64,000 bases of DNA from Quillaja saponaria. Taxonomy: Eukaryota; Streptophyta; Magnoliopsida; Fabales; Quillajaceae. Where the stretch lies: NCBI GenBank assembly GCA_029379385.1, contig CM055608.1, positions 30,688,350 to 30,752,349 of the forward strand, given 5' to 3'. Each line of letters starts with the position of its first letter. Within the stretch, counting starts at the first letter, position 1. The translations under genes were made by a program, and so were the position numbers. This document shows, piece after piece, positions 12,952 to 25,800 of this stretch. Under the pieces are notes generated by a model. That model was not told the origin of the DNA, ran no database searches, and worked only from the letters and a program-made list of their open reading frames with translations.

Positions 12952-14249
12952 ACTAATTTGACTCTAGATGGTGAAGAGATTGATGTTGCTCTTTTTGCAG
13001 AAGTTGACAAAAGCAAGTGTTGCTTGCGAAGGATTGCTATCCATGTTCTTTAGTTTTGTTTTTCTCTTACCTTGTAATCAAAAAATTATTCAAATTGAAC
13101 CTCAAATAATAATAATAAATAAAACGCTATGTCTAATTGATTTATTAAAGACATCCCCTCCCCTGCCTTCAAAAATTGAAAACAAAAATAAGTTGAGTGG
13201 GTGGGTTTTCTTTTTCTTTTTTTTGCTAACAATGTCTTATTGTCTATTAGTTAAAAGTCAATAATGTTCATCCACAAAAAGGTCATGTTTGGTGATCCCA
13301 TACATTCAATTTTTTATTTAAGTTAATTATAGAACATTTTCAAACTAGGACGATCTATCTAACACATCCAAATTAATATTATAGTTACTCACGTGCAAAT
13401 AGGCCCACCTAAAGTAGGCAAAATGTCTCTATAGCTTAGTTTGAAAATTTTATGATCAAGTTTAACCATACAAAATCGTGAATACAAAAAACATGCCCTT
13501 CTTGTGATTCAAAATTTTAAGTTCATAGTCATTACCACAATTTGGTCTCAATGGTTTAAGTGACAAAAATTAAATACAACACTTTACGATGGTTGAGGCA
13601 CTAATCTTTTTTATCTGAGTTTTTTAATATACACCAGATTATGATACTTATGTGAAATAAATATAGTTTTTTAAAAACAAAATAATTTAATAATCTAGAT
13701 ATATATATTTTTTTTGATAAACATTGAAAAAAAAAATTTAATGCAATAAACGTAATAAATATTATTCATGTCTTTAAGTATTCTTTCCAAACTCAAAATG
13801 CTCAATATATTTATATTTTTAATTTTATAAATAAAAATAATTAATTACGATATTTTTTTTGATAAATATTTAATACAATAGTTAATATGATAATATATTG
13901 ACCATAAACGATAATTTGGAGATGCAAACATGATTCGTTTTTTTTATTTATTTTTTTCAGATGGTATCTCATTTTATTTTATAATTTTTTTTGGTAAACA
14001 CATTTTATTTTATAATTAAATTTGTAACTGCCAACAAATTGTAAACAAGGAATGCTCTAGATATTTTTTTTTCGATAAACATTAAAAAAATTGAATTTAT
14101 AATCTCTATTCAAATCTTCTTTCACCCTTATAATGAGTTGATATTTTAAATAAAAATATTAAAATATGTATTGTTATTGTCTATAATTGCTTTACAATTA
14201 ATTATCATTGTTATTCTAGTTATTAATTTTAAATATTAAGATTCGATCA

Positions 14250-14715
14250 AGTGATGAAGGCCACGAATTGTGGTCGTGCAGTGGAGCATGAAGGAGCTGA
14301 ATAGAGAGGGCTTAACTGTCAATTTAACTGCCCGATTGCTTTAACGTTCAAAATTTTCAAATCAGTGGTTCGGCACCACAGCTGATAGGTCCGGATTCAG
14401 CTTAGGCCCACGCAGAGCGTCCTTAAGGGACCCACTTCACAGGCATTCGACAGATTCCTGACGAGATAACCAGTCTCTCCCAAAAATATCAGAACAGACC
14501 AATTGGGGTGGGTCATTTAGATGCAGGACATGGTGTTTTCCTTACGTGGCATGTTCCAATTGGGTGGTCTAATATGATTTTAACTACCGGCTACGGGCTA
14601 GAAGCTCCGCATTGCAGCACCTAACGGACTGTTGACCTTAACAATTCCTCCCGGGCTCCGGCACCTGAAGCGCGTGTGTTTACCCTTCTAGGCTGGCTAG
14701 CTTAATACAGTTAAA
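14250..14715. other. Unidentified GC-richer island, non-coding, with hairpin potential
   Basis: Composition rises sharply over the AT-rich flanks on both sides. Hairpin candidates are visible: ATCAGTGGT-TCGGC-ACCAC..TGAT near 14362, GGACATG/CATGTTCC near 14527-14558, and near-palindromic CCAATTGGGGTGG..CCAATTGGGTGG around it. No long ORF, no tRNA boxes, and no match I recognise to 5S, 7SL, U1, U2, U3, U6 or RNase P/MRP RNA. It could be an old organelle-derived insert, a transposable element piece or an RNA gene. Confidence 0.4.
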
Positions 14716-17700
14716 CATTTAAATTTTTATTGAAAAATTATATAATGTAAATTCGGCTATAAATTAATATTTGATTAACATAATTATATGTAAATAAGCA
14801 ATTGACATAGTATCTTCGAATTTTTTTATTTTATTTTTGAAAGTATCTTTGAATTTCGATACTAATTATCACTCTTGATTTATACATATATATATATTTT
14901 TATGCTAATTCTTTAATTTAATTTCTATTGGTAATTTGATTGGACGGATGCCCGCCCTTATAAAATATCTCAAGCATGGGACCTGCATAATTTCTAATTA
15001 ATTAATCCTAAAGATAAACATAATTATAAAGGTAATTAATTGTTGGATTATAATTGCATAAGAAAGCTTAATTATATATTAGAGTTATTATTTCAAAGAC
15101 TTAAAGTCATGTGTTATTGCTTTTACTTTATCACTTTCACATGTTAAGTGAGCCCAGCTATTGTCTGAACTACTGATGCTGCCCATAATTCCATAAATAT
15201 GATTGTATTGATGAATTATTCTCTATGTAAGGTTAAGCAGCACTCTTTCTAAGTTTCTTTTTTTAATTGGGGAGGGGAATAAATCCCATGTTATTAAGAG
15301 AGTCGATCCTTGAAACTCATAGATAAAAATGAAAAACAGAAGTCCAAATGCACATATTGATATTTTTGAAGATGGTCATCCTCATGATCATATTATGAAA
15401 GCACATTGCTTTCTCATCTTATAGAGAGCAATACAAAAGTGAGATATGGACTCAAATATATAGTTCAATTAATTTTTTCATCTTCCTCACTTAATATTGC
15501 TGTAAGTGCAATCCCACAAAAGCCTCTACCACTTTTGGAGGAATGTAAGTGGCTGGTTGGTGTCATTTCATCCATGATCTCATGACCCCAAACTATAACA
15601 AGATTGCGAATTATTTCATGTTATAAGAGGTCACTCATCCTATTATTTACATACAAATACTTTTAATGTATTAGTTATGATCACACCTGTTAAAAGTAAT
15701 TTTAAGACTTTCACATTTAGAATACCTAAGAAGTTAATTTCTATTTTGTTGACAAAGCTTAAAGCACTCATCGTCATCATAATTGTTGTTGCCATTGGCT
15801 ATATATATATATATATATGAAGTCTCAGCCTGGAAAAGCAAACTCCAACCAAAACCTACCATGTATAATTGAGTAAGTAAGATACTCTTCTGCAACACTT
15901 AGAATAGTATATTGGTATAGATTATTAATTAAGCAAAAAACAGAGGCCCAGCCTTAACGTTTAAGAATATATAAGTGAGCTTTTTAATGTTAAGCTACCA
16001 AGTATGCCTGTAGGTGGGTTGGAATCCTTGAGAAATTGAAGAGCTTGTGGTTAGGAGGTGTTAAAAGCATTAACTAAAAATGAAATATTAGTTGATAAAT
16101 TGAATTTAGGAAGATAGAGAACATAATAAAATTGGTCTGAGTCCCTCACTTTTTTCCTCAAAATGGTGGGGTAACAACTAAACAGACTTCCTCCCTACAA
16201 ATTATGAAAGCATTGCACTCCTCTATCTTTTGGTGCCTCTATATTCTTTTCTCTATACTTTATGGACCGACCAAACTTTGATGAGGGTGAAAGGGCAATA
16301 CTTATGCTTCTCACATGATATATATATATACTAACATAAAATATTTAAATATTTTTAATATTGACTAATATGTTAATATTTGATATACCAACGTGTGGTT
16401 AGAATTTATATATCATACTAAATATGAGAATTTTGATTTCGTATATTAAATCTCTCTTACATTTTTTTAATTATATCTTGTTTTTTATTGTAACACATTT
16501 GTAGAAAATATTAGATTTCTCTTTTTTTTCTCTGTCTTTATTTTTTTAAGAAATGATAAATGTTAAATAAAAGACATAAAAAAGCAATTTTGATGTCTCC
16601 TACAACAATTTTTTTTTTTTAGATTTTCCCCTTTCCCCGCATTGTTTATTTTAATCTTTTCGTGTTAGATAAAGTTGACAAACGAATTAGTTTCAATGTT
16701 TCTTTGTCTAGAGAGTAATATCTTAGACATTGGATGCCAAAGAATGGCCCTTATGTGCCTTGTTGTCCTTAATAGTGGAAACAATCCCTTTATCTTGACC
16801 AATGAGTTGTCCAATTATGAGGTATCATCACCCTTTATTTGCATCACTTTTAAAAGACTTGCATTGAGATGGAAAGTTTGCTCCTAAATTTAATAGCATT
16901 CTAGTTGTAATATGGATTATGGACATATAATGTAGTTTCATAGTGTGGGATAACTAAACTACATTTCAGTCTGAATGATTTAGTATTAATTTGCAAGGAA
17001 ACTGATTAAGATGGTTGAGTAGATAAGCCATCTCTATCCCAGAAGAGAAAAACTTTCCCTCCCTGTCATTTTGACCATTGGCTAAACATTCTAAGTCCTT
17101 TGATTCTGACAACACAACTTGCAAAAGCCATTTTCCGGATACATTCGAGGAATGTCTGGAAATCTTACTCTCCATGAAATGCTAAGTATATAATATTACA
17201 TATATACAATAAATTCATAAGAACTAATGATAAATTTTTATTGTGAGCTAACATATTTAACAAGCACTTATAAAGAATTTATTACTATTTTTATTAAATT
17301 TATTTATATGTGGAAAAGTTGTTTGAGAAAAATGTTTGCATGAAAAGAAAAAGAAAAGTCCTCCCTACAAACCAGGAGTATTCCCTGTAGCTGATTTATT
17401 GGCCATCCTGAAACAGGTCCAGTTGTCATTGTCTGGCTTTTTCCCACAGAGTGAGAGGTTGGGGACAGGAATGTTCACACCCCAAATCAAAATTAACAGA
17501 TGAAAAGGCAGAGTGAAGCTAATTTCACCAATTTGGACACAAAACTCAGTTTTCAGATTTTCATCTCCTCAGCTTCAAGCTAGGATATCTACTTGTCATG
17601 CCTTAGTAAGCATCATCAAATTTAATAACCATGTTGCTCTGGTGCAGGCAGAAGCATGCCCAATAATGAAGACCTTGATAACTGAGTGAAAAATATATTA

Positions 17701-18258
17701 GGGATGGGGAAAAAGAAGAAAAAAAACATTTTTTTATTGCTATCTTGGTTACATTATCAATTTACAGGAACATGCAGATAATTTGTCACCACCTATCATC
17801 TTAGGCAATATCTTATGCTGAGGATTCCATTAATGATCCCTGAACAAAAAGTTATGATCTTGATTAAAGCAAGAAACAAATGTTAGCGACCTGGAAGCAG
17901 GGAGAGATTTTGAAACACAGATTAATTGTTGCAAAGAATATTGAACAGATTCAGATTATTCAGCAGTTTCCATATAAAATGAATGAAATGTTCAGAGTCC
18001 AAATTATACCACTATCCCTTTATCGACATTATCACTATCTGTATTTTGTGGAAGCAACCCCCTATTGTCCCTCTGCCGACAATGATGTTTATGTAAGGGA
18101 AAAGAGGGTTGAAATGCTACTGGTATTTACCAGAAACAAATATGATACACTAACAATTAGAATCTGCATCAAGAGAAGGATTATGTGACTTGACTAGATT
18201 TCCATGTTGGGATCCTTCGTTGATGCACCATGCTACATCCTCGACCATGAGCCCACCC

Positions 18259-21200
18259 TCAAAAAATGTGAGGATGTGGATCAGGAGGGAAACGAGCAAC
18301 AAGAAATCGGTGAATCATTTCAAAGCTGGTGAATGTGATTACAGCAGCTGGAGTTGTCCTCAGAAGGTTTGCGCCACACCCACGGTAAAAACCAGGGATG
18401 CCCTCTTGCTGGAATACCTTTCTTACACAATCAATTACACCTGAATACCGCTTCTCTGAGTGATGGCCTTGTTCTTGAAGCCTAGACCGTACAACCTGAA
18501 AATAGTAAATCTATATGTTACTTTCATCTAACCATCTTATGTAGCAGCTAAAATAATAAAGATTAAAATAGAAAAAGGAAAAAAAAAACCTTGTTACTAT
18601 GGACAAAAAAGGGGAAATACAAAAAAAGGGGCAAAAAGCTTATCATATGCTTTAGATATGGAAAGGCAACACAAGAGTTTTCTTGTCAATTGATTGGCAA
18701 AACAACTAATCTTTTATTTACTTGTTATGACTCGTAAAAAATTGTCATTTCAGTGTTAATCCTCAAAAAAGTTTGAATGACACCGGAGCATATTCCTTCA
18801 GCGTTATACCTCATGTGGATAAGTCAAGGTAGATGCAAATATTTTGGAGACTGATGAGGCAATTGCAACATCACGCGCACCAAGTTTATCTATTGTTGTG
18901 TTATCTGATACAAAAAATTAATTACATGAATCAAATACAAAAATATTCAAATCCTAGAAACAATTTGAACATGAAAAAATTACCTCGATCTGCCAAATAA
19001 GATTTTATTTTCTCGTATGTTGGAAATTGGATGGCAACATGACTAACACCGGCCAAAGCAGGTACAAGACCACTGTTTACAACAAAGAATATCTCAGAAA
19101 CCTTAAAATAGTATTTCTGACCAGATACACATTGCCTTTAATAGTTTATTAATTATTAGTGATGAGATTACAAACCTGTATAAACCCCGTATGCCCTCCT
19201 CATGAGCAATTCTCCTCAAAGCAGACAGAGTACTCCTATATGGCACTACACCTGTTCTCATTCCTTGGGTCTGCACCAAAAATAGAAGTGGTTTCTGCCA
19301 AATAATTAGTTGAACTTTAACATAATAAAATTGGTATGTTATTATGCACAGGCATGAAACAGTATTGCATGATTTAACGATAAACAAAAGAAATCACAAT
19401 TCAGAAAATATTATTTCTTCTATTTTAGTGAAACGTGAATGAAAACTCATAAGCATCCACGAAATCAAGGTCACCAATATCATTATAACAATTCTTGTTT
19501 GCATATTGTAGACATTAGCGTCCTTATTCCAAAGTACTGTAGTCATGATCTTCTGTCCAACCAAAAAATCTAAACTTTCTATTTTTTAAAGGTATATAAA
19601 TTCACTTTCTTGTTTCTACTTATCATTCTTCCCTAGTGATATTTTCTAAGATATGGGCTCAACTGTTTTCTTGTTTGGTGACCATATGATTCTAGGAACG
19701 GCACGTCAGCATTGTAAGAAAAACCTAAAGCAGCTATACCGCGACATTTCTAATTAAAAAGAATGCATCCGACGAGATCTCTACTGCTTAATGAGCATTA
19801 CTTGCACAATAAACAAAGGCATTTAGATGCAAGTTCAGCATGAGTTACAGATACAGCAGGGCTTCCTTGATAGAATATCAATATTCTCTTTGCATATGTC
19901 ATAACATAATTAAATGTAAAAAAGTAAGGTTCAGCATGAGCTTGAGAGACATACTTGAAGTCTTGTCTTGACAACCCAAAGAGGATTTGTGACAACAGTA
20001 GTTGCAGCTCCAGCACCAGAAGCAGCTATCATGTTAGCACCAATTGAAAGATGGTGACTGTCATCTATGAACATAGCACAGCTAAATCACATTTATGCAT
20101 TTTCAAAAATAAAAATTAAATGTTACGAGTTTAAGGAGAAAGTAGGCAGAGAAATATGATTCCCCTAAGAACTAAATAAAAGCTTCAATCATACTTAGTT
20201 CATCCTATAGTAAAAGACAATGAACTAACCATTGGAAGAAAGGCGGCTTTTGAGTTGCCCGTACATTGTAAAGTAAACCTGCGAAATAATTAATAGAATC
20301 ATTCAAAAAGATTACTATAAATAAATTGTCATCCAATACTATAAATAAATTTTCATACATTCTACAAAATAGTGTTATTAAAGGCGAGCCTGAGGCTCAA
20401 AAGGTGAAGGGCTCCAGCTCCCTGTCTCTGCACCCCTCAAGCAAGGCTTATTCACTCAGACTCAGCACCTTTCAAGCTCGTGCCTAGGCTCTCAGTTGAC
20501 TATTTGTTAGAGTTATTAGAAACTTAGAAAGCAAAAGCACTAATTTTATTGTTTTTGGCTTAGAGATAATTTTTACTTGCTGAATTTAGTGGGCTACTTG
20601 ATGGATCTCTTGTCTTTAGATAAAATTTTCACATTTTTACTTCTTGCCTATATCTAAATTTTTTTTCTCCCTATTTTTACTCTTTTATAACATGATGACA
20701 CTAATTTTTACCTGCTAGAAGCCTAAAATTCTTGCTTGTGACAATATTTCTTTTTTCTTTAGCAGAGCGCCTGGCTTTCCTAAGGCAGGCAATTGCGCCT
20801 ATGTTACTTGGTACGCGGATTAATATGGTATGGGGAATTGGGAGCGTGGTACGTCACTTAAAACGGAATGTGGTACGAAGTGGGTAAGCTTTTTTGGATT
20901 GTTTAGTTGGAACAAAATAAGTTACTTTGGAACGCGGAACGATTTTTCGAATCACACGTGATAGGTATTTTTCATAACTATATATATTAATAATATGTTA
21001 TAATTAATTTTTTGTATAAATAAATAGTATAATTACAACCTTACTTCTTATAGGTTTGAAACTTTGAATTAAATAAAAATGAGTCAAGTCTTTTAATTTT
21101 TATAGGTCATGCGTTGCACTTTTGTACTAATCTAACTAAATTAAAAAAATATATATCATTCTATTTATTTTAAATAAAATAGAAATCCCAAATGCTAAAA

Positions 21201-22884
21201 AGTGAAAAGTGAAAAGCTAGTTTTCAAAAAAGCTGGTGGGTTGATGAGTAGGTCTCACTATCAAAAATGGTTTTAGAAGACAGGTAGGTCTATTATCATG
21301 TACATAACATCATCACAAAAAATAGGGTCCCACACATTCTTTTAACTTTTTTACCGTGTACAGTACATATTAGTACCCTTTTTTATGTTGAAAATAATTG
21401 GACAAAGACTTTCTGTGAATTTGCAAGAAGTAGCAGACTTCATCCTCGCAAACATCTGCTGTCCTCGACTGATTCTCTCTTTTATGTCTGCAACTCACCC
21501 AGATCTACCCGAATTCCTCACCCTATCTGGTTGAGAAATCTGGTTCTCTCCTGGCTAGACTAAAATAGCATGTCTTGTTGAAGAAAAGCAGAGGCAGAAA
21601 TCAGAACGCTAAAATCTATGTTCCTGATTGAGATCAACCCTCGTTTGGGAATGAAAAATCTAGCTCGGAGATTGCTACCTAGAGAGAGGTAGCGATTTCT
21701 AGTAACCATGGGTTGCGCTTGGTGCCAATGTTATTAAAGGCGTGCCTTAGGCTCAAAAGGTGATAGGCTCCAGCCCTCTCGCCCCTACACCCCTCATGCT
21801 TGGCTCAAAAGGCGATAGGCTCCAGCCCTCTCGCCCCTACACCCCTCAAGCTTGGCTCAATCACTCAGGCTCAACCTAGGCCCTTCAGACATACACCTAA
21901 CCACCTCAGGCTCACACCTAGCCCACTTAGACACTAGTGTACAACATATCATCTTCAAAGCAATGAAGCATTTCAAATGTTTTAATGAAAAAAGTGTGTT
22001 GGACAAGAAGTTAGTAACTCTTGAAAAACAGAAGCACTATATATGTTTGTTAAAAAAATCAATGTTTAAGAAACATTAACAATATTGCATCTAATGATCA
22101 TTCGATCAAAAAGGTTAACAGATTGAAATAAGCAATGGAAAGAAGCAAGAACTGGACTCACCGCCCAGTTTGGAAGTAATGCCAGCACAGTGGGTGCGAG
22201 ACCACGATACATGCCACGTACCCCTTCCTTATGGAATATTTGTTGCAAACTACCAACAATAAGACTACCTGATAAAAGAAATGAAAGACTCAATTCAGGT
22301 ACATTACATGAACTTCACGAATCAACAAACTAAGTCACTTGCAAATGGTAAGACCGTAAGGTACTGTCTGAATTTTGTTACAAACAATTTTTCTAAACAT
22401 GTATGCCAGTCAATATGGTAAGGTACTATCTGTATGCGTACCTTTAATGGACCCATTGGCAAGCTTTGGCAGCCCATGGACCTGAAACCTAGTTTTGATG
22501 ACATCTAAAGGGCACACAAATGTAGCAGCTATAACTCCTGCGCCATACTCAAAGCCGCGAATCCAACCAAGTATATTAGAAAGAAAAAAGAAAAAAACAA
22601 TTCCAATTGAAATAAATGAGCAATAGACTTGCCAACAAATAAAAGTAACAGGAAAATTTGATCCAGTCTTAATCCCTGATAAAACATTGTGACGTCCAGA
22701 AGATAATCTTTCTCAGATAATATTGACTATTCCATTCTATTTCTAGTAATTTTTGTTTCTTTTCCAGCAAGCATTTACATACAAATTGGAGAAATAGAAG
22801 AAAAATGAACATACCAGCGGCAGCGCCGGCCCCAGCATTACATAGAATGCCCTTGGGATTAGGTGCGTGAGTATCGCCGGACAT
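18259..22884 (-). CDS. NDT1: Mitochondrial carrier family NAD+ transporter (NDT1 type)
   Basis: Six-helix solute carrier that moves NAD+ across an organelle membrane in exchange for nucleotides such as ADP or AMP; in Arabidopsis NDT1 is an NAD+ importer. Nine exons on the minus strand, all GT-AG and in phase: 22815-22884, 22442-22537, 22162-22268, 20230-20278, 19955-20064, 19176-19270, 18984-19072, 18810-18904 and 18259-18495. They give 315 residues, the family's normal length. The three carrier repeats each show the signature: CPLDVIKTR (exon 2), [11 protein letters not shown] (exon 5) and YPHEVVRSRLQ (exons 8-9). Repeat ends LYRG/MYRG and FYRG are also present. The start [11 protein letters not shown] with CNAGAGAAAG matches the family N-terminus. 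It ends PHPHIF. No frame damage is visible. Intron 3 (20279-22161) is enlarged by repeat insertions. The similar plant folate/FAD carriers are less likely given the near-continuous match to NDT1. Confidence 0.95.
20373..20800. repeat. Dispersed repeat with TTATTAAAGGCG start, copy 1 (NDT1 intron 3)
   Basis: Begins GTTATTAAAGGCGAGCCTGAGG, continues with GGCTCAAAAGGTGA and CACCCCTCAAGC, and a GCGCCTATGTTAC end occurs near 20795. The same head recurs at 21728. Sequences with a TTATTAAAGGCG head are a familiar dispersed repeat of plant genomes. Confidence 0.55.
21728..21930. repeat. Dispersed repeat, copy 2, with internal 52 bp tandem duplication
   Basis: Head GTTATTAAAGGCGTGCC as in the copy at 20373. 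Inside, the block GGCTCAAAAGG..CACCCCTCA occurs at 21750-21801 and again at 21802-21853 almost unchanged, then a partial third GGCTCAA. It lies in NDT1 intron 3. Confidence 0.7.
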
Positions 22885-25800
22885 GGCTGACGAATTTGAA
22901 ACGAATATTGTGAAAAGAAACAGAAGAACAACTAAAGGAGTCCTCTCTCAAGAGGGCGGTCGCTGAGAACCAGGGTTGCATGGCCCGAGGCTGAGCTGCA
23001 AGCAAGCGAGCGAGCTTGACTACGAAATACCGTTCCGAGCTAGGGCGATTTTCGAAATCAGATTAGGGTTCGATGAGATCGAGAATGAGAAATTGAGAGA
23101 ACCATCAAATTCGGGGAAATCATCAGCGACTGCTAGCTTTGGTTGGTTGGAAGGGACTTTGCGAGTCGAGGCTGAACCGCTCATTGACGAAAGAGTGAGG
23201 GGCTTTGGTTGCGCTTCAATTCTTAATCCAATCACCATAAAGCGATGTTTTAAAACCCACCCACAGACTGGAAAAGAGTCATGATCTCGGATCACGTGTT
23301 CAAACATTGGATTAACTTGGATTGGCCCAATAACATCTACATAAAAATATTATTTTTATAAATTTATAATTTAAAAAATAATAAATATTATATATATATA
23401 TATATCATAAATAATAAAAATATCTTAAAAAACACAATAATTTTTAGTTTGGGGGTTTTAGATCATAAGTTCAACTCTACTTATGTAACACTAGAAAAAA
23501 AATTCATATTGTTATCATAAATAATTAAAAAATTGTTGCGTTTTGCCCAATTTTATTTGCTTTAATTAGGAGTACAGGGTCGGGGTAATGGTTTATAAAT
23601 TTTCTTGCGGGTAGAATATGAGTACAATACCCTCCTCGTTTGACCAAACCTGCCTTATTGCCACGCAATTGCCATTGTTAAAGAATGTCTATTTACAGTG
23701 AACCCTCTTATGCCTCACGTTGAGGACAAAAATGCCCAATTTGGGCTTTGTCTAACAAATTGACACCGGAGTAGTATACACTAAACAATTTAGATGTTTT
23801 ATGATAATTTGGCAAAATTTGATTATAATCAAATAATTTAAATATTTAGTGTTTGGTTAGAGATTTTTAGATTATAAACGGATTATTTTTTTAAAGTATT
23901 ATGATTATAATAAATAAAAAAACTAAACAAAGATTTTATACTTAATTTTGTACACTTATAATATCTATACTGACCGAGTAAAAGACTATATTATCATCTC
24001 TATTTTTACAAACAACACCCTAATATCATTAATGTCACTTAAAACTTAACCAACAACCAATTTTTAATATTCTACATGTAACTTTTATTTAAATTGTCAA
24101 AGTTTACTATATGATTTCAAAGTAAATGTTAAAATGTATAGAGAAACTTCAATTAAATAAGTTTTTCTATTATATTTCTTTAATAAAAAAAATTAACATA
24201 AAATCAGATATAACTTAATTATTTTCGTACCCTTCTTAGTAAATTTGACAAAATAATCAATTAAATATTATTTTAGCAAACACTAACACAACTTTTAATC
24301 AATCACTTCTTAAATTATAAATAATTCTTACCAAACAATATATACAGTGTATATCATAACCTAAAATTTAATTATAATTAAAAATAAAATGATAATCTGA
24401 TTATTAATTAGAATAGTATAAACAAACAATATTTATTTCAACCTTTTAATAAATGTGTTTTATTTTGGCTTGGGTTGTACTCCATGATGGCACATTGAAA
24501 GGCTTTATGGCCTATTTTAATATAATATGCACATACAAAGAGTATGTGAGGAGTATAACTAATTTTATTGAGTGGAATTAGTGCCCTCTATTACTTTTCT
24601 TTTATTGATTGTCATGTTGATGCAATTATCTATTTGATTAGCCAAGTATGTCGGTCAGGAATTTATTTCACATTAGTTGTGTACTTGAGTGGTCTTGAGT
24701 ATATAAGGGGCGTTATTATTTCTTTGTTATATGCATCTTGAGAGGCCATGTGGTCTTTTCAAGAACAGATTTGTAAGTCCCAATAGAATCAAAGCTAACA
24801 ATGTATGATGCAGTAAGTGAGCCTGCTGAAAGCCATTACGGGGATACAATCAATGTGCCACCAAGGACGATAGGCCTTTAAACAAGTAAGGGTAGACTTG
24901 ACAATCAAGGACTTAGTCTCAAAAAGGAAGCCACAAGTATCTTTTGAAGAACAAATTCGTGAAGCTAAATAGGACTAAAACAAATGAGATATATTACGTG
25001 AAAGGTAGACTGTGACACAAAACTGTATATCATTTATTCATGTAAACAAATAATATATATTATGTGAAATGTGGACCGTTGTATATTATTTTCATGTGAT
25101 ATGTCATCTTTTGATGGGTCACATCATCACTATTCTAACTCCCCTAACACTTGCGAATTCGCAAAACAACCATATTATATAAGAGGACATAACCTTTTAC
25201 ATAAGACCTCCAAAGTTACGTTTAAAGTTTCATTGAACAAAGCATACTGTGAAATTTGATTTCAACAACAATTTATTTTGAGATTATTTTTTTTTGAAAT
25301 TAGAGATAAATTATTTTATTCAGTGATCATGTGTGTCTAAATTGAATTATACACTCATCAACCAAAATGGATTACCCTGAACATTTGATCAATAAAACTT
25401 TTCTTTTTTTGGATCAAGTGGGCTACTCTTCTACAATTAGGCCCGAACAACATAATGAGACATGTCTCGACCATAAGTCTGTAATGCCTTGACAGTTTTA
25501 TACAAAGCCCCACTCTATCAGGTAACAGAAAGTGGCAACTGATTAGACTAAGCTGGCAACAAATGCTTTACCGAAACCCAAAACAACTCAGATTTTCCTG
25601 GGAAAATTATTCCAGAAAGAAAACTAATTCGATGAAAATAATGAGCTATATATTTAGGAAAATGTTTTTTTTTTTCTTTATTGTCATAGGATTCTTTAAA
25701 TTTAATGAAAATCCAAGAAAGAGCAAAACATGAAAAGTATGAAACCTAGTATAGATTTGATAAAGTTCATAACTACCCCACATACGTTATAACCAGTTTT

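Larger units (their letters stand above)
10698..18258. other. 7.5 kb intergenic region upstream of kinesin
   Basis: The left end (about 10698-11220) is the kinesin leader and promoter, with CT-rich tracts near 10990 and 11060-11100. The rest is AT-rich. It holds degenerate short repeats (about 11590-11880, recurring TTATGGTGAAA and GCACTAACA units), a decayed RNase H-like fragment near 12866, the GC-richer island at 14250-14715, a (TA)n run near 15797-15818 and a second near 16317-16330. ORFs here (for example 12968-13264, 16675-16887 and 17880-18188) have no family resemblance or gene structure. I see no intact gene. Confidence 0.7.

Noticed and set aside
12968..13264. 98-codon plus-strand ORF
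   Set aside because: Low-complexity and hydrophobic, no gene structure; at most it borders the RNase H relic.
14250..14715. Island as 5S, 7SL, U-snRNA or tRNA gene
   Set aside because: No matching conserved boxes or starts by eye, and no internal A/B boxes of tRNA type.
22976..23307. Overlapping ORFs of 102 and 95 codons on opposite strands
   Set aside because: They lie in the NDT1 leader region of locally higher GC, with no domain, and mirror each other. Treated as chance.
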